NCBI GenBank assembly: GCA_964497715.1 | Contig: CAZCDH010000012.1 | Location: 1 to 18,705 of the forward strand | DNA: 18,705 nt | Direction: 5' to 3' | Source of the DNA: JABHIB01 sp964497715 | GTDB lineage: Archaea; Nanobdellota; Nanobdellia; SCGC-AAA011-G17; PNOQ01 | Part shown: one piece after another, positions 7,449 through 13,572 of the stretch | Layout: each line of letters starts with the position of its first letter | How positions within the stretch are numbered: position 1 is the first letter of the stretch | Translations under genes and position numbers: made by a program | Notes under the pieces: model-generated | Database searches by the model: none | Seen by the model: only the letters and a program-made list of their open reading frames with translations | What the model was told of the DNA's origin: nothing

Positions 7449-7952
7449 ATGTCAGAATCAATCCCAATTTGTAGCGGATTAAAACTTAAATGGAAGGGCC
7501 CATTTGATATGGATGAATTATACAAATCAATTAAATATTGGTTAGATTTTAATGGTTACGGAGACGAACGTAAATCATTCAAAGAAGAAAGATATGTTGA
7601 AAGATCCAAAGGAGATTCAAAACAATTAGAAATAGGTTGGAAAGCAGAAAAACAAGTTAGTGATTATTTTAGTTATGTTATAGAATTGAGTTATTTTGTT
7701 ATTGGATTAAAAAAAGTAAAGATACAAAAAGATGGAAAGGAATTCACAACAAGTCAAGCAGATTTAGAACTGAGGTTAAGTGCGAAAGTAATAAAAGATC
7801 CAAAAAATAAATGGAAAAACGAGATAATGAGAAAGTTTTATGAAAAATTCATAATTCATCAAAGGATAGAAGATCATAAAATAGATTTATATCAAAAAGT
7901 ATACTCGTTACACGATGAAATCAAAACATTTTTAGAATTACATAAATACTAA
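7449..7952 (+). CDS. Tandem paralog 2, unknown function
   Basis: This 167-residue protein is the second copy. It keeps the family pattern: L-K-W-K-G-P-F-D-M-D-E-L-Y near the start (F19), W31 in the first helix followed by the F-N-G-Y turn, W64, D72-Y73, K121-W122 and Y131. The region between the first helix and W64 is longer and more charged than in paralog 1. The C-terminus ends in a helix with L-E-L-H-K-Y. It has its own promoter and predicted leaderless start. The copies have diverged strongly, keeping mainly aromatic and structural residues, which suggests an old duplication with distinct roles or partners. Confidence 0.82.
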   Translation: MSESIPICSGLKLKWKGPFDMDELYKSIKYWLDFNGYGDERKSFKEERYVERSKGDSKQLEIGWKAEKQVSDYFSYVIELSYFVIGLKKVKIQKDGKEFTTSQADLELRLSAKVIKDPKNKWKNEIMRKFYEKFIIHQRIEDHKIDLYQKVYSLHDEIKTFLELHKY

Positions 7953-7955
7953 AAA

Positions 7956-7963
7956 TTTATAAA
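7956..7963 (+). promoter_or_regulatory. TATA box of tandem paralog 3, with nearby AGGAGA
   Basis: TTTATAAA is centred 26-27 bases before the ATG at 7986. An AGGAGA Shine-Dalgarno-like site lies at 7971-7976. If the start is leaderless this site is not transcribed from this promoter; it would only act in read-through mRNA from paralog 2. Confidence 0.5.
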
Positions 7964-7985
7964 TAAAAAAAGGAGATAAATAAGT

Positions 7986-8477
7986 ATGCCAGAATGCGAT
8001 TATGTTATTAGGGATTTAGTAATAAAACAAAAAGCTAGTTTTAATATGATTGAACTTTATAATACTCTAAAAGAGTGGTTCAGATTAAAAGGATATATTC
8101 TCTATGAAAAAGAGTATGATGACAAGATAAAAAACAACAAAAAAGATACAAAAATCAAGTGGGAAGCAACAAAAGCAATAGATGATTACACACTATTTAC
8201 TATTGAATTATCAATGAAGATAAGTGATTATAAGATAATTTCTACAAAAAAAGAGAAATTAGTCGATGGATCTCTAAAAATGGAGTTCAAATCATACATT
8301 GAAACAGATTTTGAAGAAAAATGGGAGTCAAATCCTCTCCTAAAGTTCATTAGAGGCATCTATGACAAAGTAATGAACACAGAAAAACGAAAAAAATACG
8401 AAAAAACACTGAACGATAACACTCATGAAGCTTATAATAAAACGAAATTCTTCCTAAATATGTACAAATTTAAATAA
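7986..8477 (+). CDS. Tandem paralog 3, unknown function
   Basis: This 163-residue protein is the third copy, with K-Q-K-A-S-F-N-M-I-E-L-Y (F19), W31 followed by the L-K-G-Y turn, K58-W59, D67-Y68, K112-W113 and Y126. It ends with a charged helix closing in N-M-Y-K-F-K, similar to the ends of the other two copies. It is soluble, Cys-poor and lysine-rich. I know no function. The tandem arrangement with separate promoters argues against one simple operon and for differential expression. The next 291 bases hold the candidate structured RNA. Confidence 0.82.
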   Translation: MPECDYVIRDLVIKQKASFNMIELYNTLKEWFRLKGYILYEKEYDDKIKNNKKDTKIKWEATKAIDDYTLFTIELSMKISDYKIISTKKEKLVDGSLKMEFKSYIETDFEEKWESNPLLKFIRGIYDKVMNTEKRKKYEKTLNDNTHEAYNKTKFFLNMYKFK

Positions 8478-8485
8478 ACAAAAGC

Positions 8486-8493
8486 TTTTTATA
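8486..8493 (+). promoter_or_regulatory. TATA box of the candidate structured RNA / dnaG leader
   Basis: TTTTTATA, within AAAGCTTTTTATAC, lies just after the stop of paralog 3. Its centre is 26-27 bases before G8516, exactly where the GC-rich foldable segment GGCCCGT begins. A similar AAAGCTTTTTAAAG box stands before rps13. Confidence 0.55.
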
Positions 8494-8515
8494 CTCCATT
8501 TCTTACTAATATTTT

Positions 8516-8592
8516 GGCCCGTCATGAGAATACCCAACGGAGCGCATGATAATATCTAGCCATGAACTTGGGAGTTAGTGTTACGGGCTACA
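8516..8592 (+). ncRNA. Candidate structured RNA (unknown class) upstream of dnaG
   Basis: This segment is about 50% GC against about 30% in its surroundings and has no credible reading frame. GGCCCGT (8516-8522) pairs with ACGGGCT (8583-8589), seven pairs with one G-U. Inside, CATG (8523-8526) can pair with CATG (8545-8548), and CTAGC (8556-8560) with GTTAG (8574-8578). CCCAA (8533-8537) in the first loop complements TTGGG (8568-8572) in the second, giving a three-way junction with kissing loops. The trinucleotide ACA directly follows the closing stem (8590-8592), as in H/ACA guides, but I see no clear K-turn. CATGA occurs three times. It may be a separate small RNA or the 5' end of the dnaG mRNA. 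Confidence 0.45.
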
Positions 8593-8754
8593 TAACTATC
8601 AAAATCTTACAATTCATAAAAATTATGTACACAGGAAGAACAAAAATGATAATAATCATCAATTCATCACACTCAAGTATGACATTCAAACAAGAATACT
8701 AAGTTTGTTCTTAACACCTTTACATACCAGTAGGATTAGATAGATAGTATAACT
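8593..8754 (+). other. Non-coding remainder of the dnaG upstream region
   Basis: This AT-rich stretch has no gene. It contains several inverted repeats: TACATAA (8589-8595) with TTATGTA (8623-8629), AAGAACAAA (8636-8644) with TTTGTTCTT (8704-8712), and within the latter ATGAT/ATCAT (8646-8659) and AGTAT/ATACT (8676-8700). Another AACA trinucleotide follows the nine-base stem at 8713-8716. No convincing TATA box stands 26 bases before dnaG, so this stretch is probably transcribed as leader. Confidence 0.4.
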
Positions 8755-8760
8755 GGAGGA
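8755..8760 (+). promoter_or_regulatory. Strong Shine-Dalgarno site of dnaG, partly in a hairpin
   Basis: GGAGGA ends eight bases before the dnaG ATG at 8769 and is the best ribosome site in the window. Its first two G residues belong to ACTGG (8752-8756), which can pair with CCAGT (8727-8731) around a 20-base loop, so access could be modulated. Confidence 0.6.
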
Positions 8761-8768
8761 ATAAAAAA

Positions 8769-10028
8769 ATGGGAAAAATAAGTATAGAAGCAACAAAATA
8801 CATAGTTCAAGCTAATATCTCAATTGAAGGATCTGTAGAAAGACCAGATGTAATTGGGGCAATATTCGGCCAAACAGAAGGATTGCTTGGTGCAGACTTA
8901 GAACTAAGAGAGTTGCAAAAAAACGGAAAAATAGGTAGAATAGAAGTAAATATGAAGAATAATAACGGAAAAGCTATTGGAGACATAACTATTCCATCAA
9001 GTTTAGACAAAGTAGAAACTGCAATAATTGGAGCAGCATTAGAAACGATCCAAAGAATCGGACCATGTAATTCTAAAGTGAAGATTAGTGCAATAGAAGA
9101 TGTTAGAATCTCTAAAAGAAAGTTCGTTGTTGATAGAGCTAAAGAATTATTGAAAGAACTAACAGAAAATGTACTTCCTGATTCAAAAGACATAACAGAT
9201 GATGTATTCCACTCTGTAAGAATGATGGGAATCATAAATTATGGAAAAGAAAAATTAGCAGCATGTCCAGGGATTGATAGTTTTGAAGAAATAATCTTAG
9301 TAGAAGGAAGAGCAGATGTTCTTAATCTTATGAAACACGGAATAAAGAATGCAATAGCTATGAATGGTACAAAAGTTCCTGAAACAATAAAGGAATTGAG
9401 TAAAACAAAAACTATCACAGCATTTGTTGATGGAGACCGGGGCGGAGATTTAATCATAAAAGATTTGATCAATACAACAGATATAGACTTTGTTACAAAA
9501 GCACCTGATGGAAAAGAAGTTGAAGAACTTACAACTAAAGAACTAAATAAATCACTTAGGGGACAGATTGCAATAGAACAATACAAAAAAGATATTAAAT
9601 TTGTAAAATCTCCATCAAGTGAGAAATATGTTAAAAAGTTTAAAACAAAACCTAAAGTAAGTTCTGTACGAACACAAAAACCAATAAGAAAAACAACTTC
9701 AAGAGTTAGTTCAAACCAAAAATCAAAGCTAACAAAAGAAGAAAAAACAGTGTTCGGAGATATGTTGAATTCATTAGTCGGAACAAGAGGAGCATACATT
9801 CTAGATCAAGAGAATAATGTTCTTGGAAAAGTTCCAACATCAGAGCTTTCAACAACAATAAGAAATATTGGGACAAACATTTATGCAGTTGTTTTTGATG
9901 GTACTATTAACAGAGATTTAGTTAGAATATCTGAACAAAATAACATAAAACACTTAGTTTCAATGGACTCAAAAGTTCCAAGTTCAGTTTCTTCGTCTAT
10001 AAAATTAACAACAAAAAAAGACATATAG
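8769..10028 (+). CDS. dnaG: Archaeal DnaG (TOPRIM primase-like, exosome-associated)
   Basis: This 419-residue protein is archaeal DnaG. The conserved N-terminal domain includes A-I-F-G-Q-T-E-G-L-L-G (31-41). The TOPRIM domain begins with IILVEGRADVLNL (175-187; catalytic E179) and has FVDGDRGGD (219-227; metal-binding D221 and D223). A basic linker (about 275-325) leads to a C-terminal domain (about 325-419). Archaeal DnaG is known mainly as a stable partner of the RNA exosome with affinity for poly(A), and can make short RNA primers in vitro. Unlike its mostly leaderless neighbours it has a strong GGAGGA site and a long upstream region with RNA structure, suggesting control at the mRNA level. 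Confidence 0.95.
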   Translation: MGKISIEATKYIVQANISIEGSVERPDVIGAIFGQTEGLLGADLELRELQKNGKIGRIEVNMKNNNGKAIGDITIPSSLDKVETAIIGAALETIQRIGPCNSKVKISAIEDVRISKRKFVVDRAKELLKELTENVLPDSKDITDDVFHSVRMMGIINYGKEKLAACPGIDSFEEIILVEGRADVLNLMKHGIKNAIAMNGTKVPETIKELSKTKTITAFVDGDRGGDLIIKDLINTTDIDFVTKAPDGKEVEELTTKELNKSLRGQIAIEQYKKDIKFVKSPSSEKYVKKFKTKPKVSSVRTQKPIRKTTSRVSSNQKSKLTKEEKTVFGDMLNSLVGTRGAYILDQENNVLGKVPTSELSTTIRNIGTNIYAVVFDGTINRDLVRISEQNNIKHLVSMDSKVPSSVSSSIKLTTKKDI

Positions 10029-10040
10029 AAACCAAAAAAG

Positions 10041-10048
10041 ATATAAAA
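10041..10048 (+). promoter_or_regulatory. TATA box of the Cys-rich membrane protein gene
   Basis: ATATAAAA is centred 26-27 bases before the ATG at 10071, predicting a leaderless mRNA and supporting that start over the TTG at 10062. Confidence 0.55.
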
Positions 10049-10070
10049 GACAAATTCCAATTTGGACGAT

Positions 10071-10544
10071 ATGAAGAAAAAAAGAAAGATTTCATATCGT
10101 CCATCCTTTAATTTTTTATTAGGATTATTTGTGATACTAGTAGTAAGTTTGATATTTTCTATGAATTATGAAAAAAATTGTTATGATGATATGTCATGTC
10201 TTAATAACGCAATTTCTTCATGTAATCCTGCAAAAGCTATTTCAGAAGAAAACAACAGCACATTCGGATATAGAGTTTTAGGAAAATCTGGAGAACTCTG
10301 TAAGGTTGAAATAACTCTTATCAAAGTTAGTCCTTCAGCAGAACAAGAAATGAAAGATATGTTTGAAGGAAAAGAAATGACTTGTGAAGTTCCAAAAGAA
10401 ACAACACTTGCCGGAACAACAGATGTTCTAGATTACTGTTCTGGTCCTCTAAAAGAATCAATGTATGAATTAATAATTCAAAGAATGTATAACGTTGTAA
10501 TAAAAAATCTTGGCGAAACTATTTCTGAACTGAGTGAGATTTAG
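10071..10544 (+). CDS. Small membrane-anchored protein with six-cysteine ectodomain
   Basis: I do not recognise this 157-residue protein. A basic N-terminus (M-K-K-K-R-K) precedes one hydrophobic segment at about 13-31, so it should be a single-pass anchor with the rest outside. The outer part has six cysteines (37, 43, 51, 77, 105, 123), an even number compatible with three disulfides, and an N-N-S-T sequon near 61-64. The frame extends to a TTG at 10062, but the ATG at 10071 fits the TATA spacing. The gene lies between dnaG and the convergent 7S RNA gene, whose 3' end is only about 25 bases away. Confidence 0.82.
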   Translation: MKKKRKISYRPSFNFLLGLFVILVVSLIFSMNYEKNCYDDMSCLNNAISSCNPAKAISEENNSTFGYRVLGKSGELCKVEITLIKVSPSAEQEMKDMFEGKEMTCEVPKETTLAGTTDVLDYCSGPLKESMYELIIQRMYNVVIKNLGETISELSEI

Positions 10545-10567
10545 ATCATAAAATTAACTAAGAATAA

Positions 10568-10840
10568 GCGTAGGCACACCCAGTATCGACAAAAAACCCA
10601 ATAAACAGCTTAACCTCAACCTTTCCTCCTCCCTGGATCCTACAAGCACGAATATAAAAGATTAAAGCTGCTCCGTTCCCGGCCTGACTTAATTCTCAAA
10701 AACATCCGCCAAATAGGGCAGAGTATCAACGTACGAGCTGAGACCATTTATCAAATCTCTAGCCTCAACCAGGCTTCAACCCCACCATAAAGCTCATTTG
10801 TGGTAACAAGTAAGAGCTAACTACCCAGTCTAGCCTACAC
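10568..10840 (-). ncRNA. ffs: Signal recognition particle 7S RNA
   Basis: On the minus strand this region shows the archaeal SRP RNA. The domain IV core lies at 10688-10664: the CAGG-side symmetric loop, a CCG-GGAA-CGG hairpin with the GGAA tetraloop, then AGCAGC. This matches the universal SRP54-binding site. The two ends pair as helix 1: GTGTAGGC at 10840-10833 with GCCTACGC at 10575-10568, eight pairs. The Alu-domain side contains GGCTAG and TTGTTACC, close to the conserved GGCUAG and UGUAACC. Length is about 273 bases, within the archaeal range. The ends are set by helix 1 and may be a few bases off. T-rich TTATTCTT follows the 3' end as a probable terminator. It fills the 322-base gap between genes. 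Confidence 0.93.
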
Positions 10841-10859
10841 AATTATCCTATAAACACAA

Positions 10860-10867
10860 CTTTTAAA
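10860..10867. promoter_or_regulatory. Shared palindromic TATA box for 7S RNA (-) and elp3 (+)
   Basis: CTTTTAAA contains the palindrome TTTAAA. Its centre lies about 24 bases from the 7S RNA 5' end (10840, minus) and 27 bases from the elp3 ATG at 10891 (plus). No other element in the gap has the right spacing for either direction: the nearby TTTATAGG would start transcription inside the 7S RNA. Confidence 0.55.
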
Positions 10868-10890
10868 TGTTGCGATTAAATGGAAACATC

Positions 10891-12594
10891 ATGGAAACAG
10901 AAAAATTTTGTAAACTAGTTGTAAAAGAGATACTGAAAAAGAATATACAAACTAGAAAAGAAATTCTCAGCCTAAGAGATAAACTAGCAAAAGAACACAA
11001 ACCTACAAAGTTTCCAAGTCTTGTTGAAATTTTAATAAACGCTCCAGAAAACAAAATCTCAAAATTAAAAAAAGTTCTAATGACAAAACCAACAAGAAGT
11101 ATCTCTGGAATTGCACCAATAGCAGTAATGACCAAACCAATTCCTTGCCCCCATGGGAGATGCATATACTGTCCAGGCGGTCCAAAAAGTAGATATGGTG
11201 ATGTGCCACAATCTTACACTGGAGGAGAACCAGCAACAATGAGAGGAATAAGAAATCACTTTGATGCATATCTACAAATATTTAACAGACTAGAACAATA
11301 TGTTTTACTCGGACACAACTTTGACAAAGTTGAACTAATAGTAATGGGAGGAACATTTCCTTCATTCCCATTAGACTATCAAGAAGAATTTATCAAATAC
11401 TCTTTCAAAGCAATGAATGATTTTTCAAAATTATTTTTCAAAAAAGATGGAGATTTTAATTACAAAAAGTTTAAGGAATTCTACGAACTACCTACAGATA
11501 ATTTTGAAGATAAAGAAAGAACAAAAAGAATTCATAAAAAATTATTAGAACTAAAGAAAGAATGTACCCTAGAAAAAGAACAAATAAAAAACGAAACATC
11601 GAAGGTAAGATGTGTTGCACTCTGCATAGAAACAAAACCAGATTGGGGATTTTTAGAGCACGGAAATCAAATGTTAAGATTAGGTTGCACAAGAGTAGAG
11701 TTAGGAATACAAACAGTTTACGAAGATGTAATTAAAAAAATCAATCGCGGACACACAGTTGAAGACACAAAAAAATCAATAAGAATTCTAAAAGATTTGG
11801 GATTCAAAGTTGCCGGACACTACATGCCTGGACTTCCATTAACTGATAAAAAAAGAGATCTAAAAGGTATGAAAGAATTATTTTCAAACCCTGATTTCAA
11901 GCCAGACATGTTAAAGATATATCCAACAATGGTAAGTAAGGGAACTGCACTCTACGCAGAATATGAAAACAGAACATTCGTTCCACTCTCAGCAAAAGAC
12001 GCTGCATCAATGATTGTAAAATTCAAAAAACACGTTCCAGAGTACTGTAGAATTATGAGAATACAAAGAGACATCCCAACAAAACAATGGGCAGCAGGAG
12101 TGGAGATGACAAACTTCAGACAGTACATTTCAGAAAACTATAAGATGGAATGTAACTGCATAAGATGTAGAGAACCTAGAGGAAGAGAGATTAATTGGGA
12201 AAGTGTAAAACTAAAGGTTGACAAATACCAAGCATCAAAAAGTACAGAATTTTTCATATCTGCGGAAGATACGAAAAATAATATATTGGTAGGATTTGTA
12301 AGAATGAGATTCCCTCACGAATTTTTAAGAAAAGAAATTACAAAAGATTCTGCACTAATAAGAGAGTTACATGTATATGGCGCCGCCACAGCAATAGGAG
12401 ATGATGGAAAAGTTCAACATAGAGGATGGGGAAAAAAGCTAATGCAGGAAGCAGAAGAGATAGCAATAAAGTACAAAAAAAACAAAATGGTTGTTATCTC
12501 CGGAGTTGGAGTTAGAGAGTATTATTACCACATAGGCTACGAAAAAGAAGGACCATACGTAACGAAAGATTTAAAACAATCTAAACAAAAATAA
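10891..12594 (+). CDS. elp3: Elp3 tRNA uridine-34 modification enzyme (radical SAM + acetyltransferase)
   Basis: This 567-residue protein is archaeal Elp3, which builds cm5U-type modifications at tRNA wobble uridine from acetyl-CoA. The radical SAM domain has the cluster motif PCPHGRCIYCPGG; counted from this start its cysteines are about 86, 91 and 94. V-R-C-V-A-L-C-I-E-T-K-P-D and G-H-Y-M-P-G-L-P fall in the core. The N-C-I-R-C-R-E-P-R zinc motif separates it from the C-terminal GNAT domain with the acetyl-CoA loop QHRGWGKKLM. An in-frame ATG at 10867 would add eight residues, but it overlaps the TATA box. The ATG at 10891 is at the predicted transcription start, so I prefer it. Confidence 0.96.
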   Translation: METEKFCKLVVKEILKKNIQTRKEILSLRDKLAKEHKPTKFPSLVEILINAPENKISKLKKVLMTKPTRSISGIAPIAVMTKPIPCPHGRCIYCPGGPKSRYGDVPQSYTGGEPATMRGIRNHFDAYLQIFNRLEQYVLLGHNFDKVELIVMGGTFPSFPLDYQEEFIKYSFKAMNDFSKLFFKKDGDFNYKKFKEFYELPTDNFEDKERTKRIHKKLLELKKECTLEKEQIKNETSKVRCVALCIETKPDWGFLEHGNQMLRLGCTRVELGIQTVYEDVIKKINRGHTVEDTKKSIRILKDLGFKVAGHYMPGLPLTDKKRDLKGMKELFSNPDFKPDMLKIYPTMVSKGTALYAEYENRTFVPLSAKDAASMIVKFKKHVPEYCRIMRIQRDIPTKQWAAGVEMTNFRQYISENYKMECNCIRCREPRGREINWESVKLKVDKYQASKSTEFFISAEDTKNNILVGFVRMRFPHEFLRKEITKDSALIRELHVYGAATAIGDDGKVQHRGWGKKLMQEAEEIAIKYKKNKMVVISGVGVREYYYHIGYEKEGPYVTKDLKQSKQK

Positions 12595-12599
12595 ACAGA

Positions 12600-12881
12600 A
12601 TGACAATAGAACTAGGTGAGGGAATTATAGAAATAGTAAATTTTGAAACAATAGATCAACTAGAGCTATCAGTAATAAAAAAAATCATCGGAAAATTTAC
12701 AGGAGATATTTCAGAAAAAGCAGATAGTTTCAAAAAAATAACAATAGAATTAGAGAAAGATTCGAAATATGAGATAAAAGTTTCGATAACTGCAGATAAG
12801 ATATATACATCAACTAATAAAAACGATAACATCTTTTATGCACTAAATCTGGCACTAGAAGAAATATTATCAAAAGTTTAA
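12600..12881 (+). CDS. S30AE/HPF-like ribosome-associated protein (probable)
   Basis: This 93-residue protein has the order strand-helix-three strands-helix expected for the S30AE fold of ribosome hibernation factors (HPF/RaiA). Its second half is closest to that family: K-Y-E-I-K-V-S-I-T-A-D, a short strand, then D-N-I-F-Y-A-L-N-L-A-L-E-E-I, paralleling the HPF pattern of alternating strand, acidic D-D-M-Y and aliphatic helix. It starts five bases after elp3 and is probably co-transcribed. If correct it would bind the small subunit at the decoding region under stress. Similarity is by pattern only; the KEOPS subunit Pcc1, another small alpha/beta protein, was considered and fits less well. 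Confidence 0.6.
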   Translation: MTIELGEGIIEIVNFETIDQLELSVIKKIIGKFTGDISEKADSFKKITIELEKDSKYEIKVSITADKIYTSTNKNDNIFYALNLALEEILSKV

Positions 12882-12893
12882 ATTATAAAAACA

Positions 12894-12901
12894 TTTATAA
12901 A
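12894..12901 (+). promoter_or_regulatory. TATA box of rpl21e
   Basis: TTTATAAA is centred about 33 bases before the rpl21e ATG, leaving a leader of about seven bases. It would serve rpl21e-rpoF-DUF655. Confidence 0.5.
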
Positions 12902-12930
12902 TAGCCCTAATAGGACTAAATAGAACAAAA

Positions 12931-13221
12931 ATGGTACAAAGAATAGGTGGAAACCGAAGAAAAACAAGATCAAAACTGCGAAAAAGCGTTAGAACTAAAG
13001 GGAAAATTAGTGTAACAAAGTATTCCCAAAAATTCAATGAAGGAGATGCAGTTTATTTAGTTGCAGAACCTGCAGTACAAAAAGGAATGTTTCATCCAAG
13101 ATTTCATGGAAAATCTGGAATAGTTGAAGGAAAGCAAGGATCAAATTACTGTATTAAAATAAAAGATGGAGGGAAAACAAAAATACTGTTAGCTCATCCG
13201 ATCCACTTAAAAAAACACTAA
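12931..13221 (+). CDS. rpl21e: Ribosomal protein eL21
   Basis: The 96-residue protein matches eL21 of the large subunit over its whole length: the basic N-terminus (R-R-K-T-R-S-K-L-R-K), the F-N-E-G-D-A-V-Y-L strand, the M-F-H-P-R-F-H-G-K-S-G core motif, and the C-terminal H-P-I-H-L-K. Size is normal. It is followed by rpoF after one base, then DUF655, the usual archaeal order rpl21e-rpoF-DUF655. Confidence 0.97.
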   Translation: MVQRIGGNRRKTRSKLRKSVRTKGKISVTKYSQKFNEGDAVYLVAEPAVQKGMFHPRFHGKSGIVEGKQGSNYCIKIKDGGKTKILLAHPIHLKKH

Positions 13222-13222
13222 A

Positions 13223-13552
13223 ATGGAAATAATATCACAAAAATCCCTAGATGCACTCGAGATGAAGAAAGGTCTTGATGAAATGAAGAAAAGAGATAAA
13301 GAACTTAACTTCAGAGCAAAAAAAGTTGACGAGTATATAGGAATAATTACAAAATCAAAAAAACCAAGTGAAATAAGAAAAGAACTTGGAGAGTTAGGCA
13401 TAACTAGACTTGGAGACCATAACATAACAACTATAATGAACATCATGCCAACAGATATGGACAGTTTGAAAACAACACTATCTGGAGAAAATCTAACACT
13501 TAAAGAAGATGATTTGAAAAAAATACTAGACACAGTGAAGAAATATGCCTAA
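13223..13552 (+). CDS. rpoF: RNA polymerase subunit Rpo4 (RpoF)
   Basis: This 109-residue protein is the archaeal Rpb4 homologue, which forms the polymerase stalk with Rpo7 (RpoE, not in this window). Identification rests on size, the all-helical charged sequence with the stalk-type motif N-I-M-P-T-D-M-D-S-L (near 72-81), and its position between rpl21e and DUF655. The start is one base after the rpl21e stop, so the two are translated from one mRNA. Confidence 0.9.
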   Translation: MEIISQKSLDALEMKKGLDEMKKRDKELNFRAKKVDEYIGIITKSKKPSEIRKELGELGITRLGDHNITTIMNIMPTDMDSLKTTLSGENLTLKEDDLKKILDTVKKYA

Positions 13553-13572
13553 TAACAATATCATAATAAAAA

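Noticed and set aside
8516..8589. A tRNA or tRNA-like gene (about 74 bases with a seven-pair end stem)
   Set aside because: No T-loop consensus, no D-loop GG, and no anticodon arm at the right place on either strand.
8640..8670. C/D box RNA on the minus strand, from a GTGATGA (8670-8664)
   Set aside because: No D box CTGA at a suitable distance and no terminal stem; the match is likely chance in A/T-rich sequence.
8478..8768. RNase P RNA in the gap before dnaG
   Set aside because: The conserved P4 strands and the usual ACAGAA-type core are not present on either strand, and the closing stem spans only 74 bases.
10062..10070. TTG start for the Cys-rich membrane protein
   Set aside because: The ATG at 10071 lies at the predicted transcription start; the TTG would be upstream of the mRNA.
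12600..12881. Pcc1 subunit of KEOPS, because Bud32 is in the window
   Set aside because: The second half has the strand, acidic turn and aliphatic helix pattern of S30AE/HPF proteins, and the usual Pcc1 C-terminal helix with S-Y/L-R residues is not seen. Not fully excluded.
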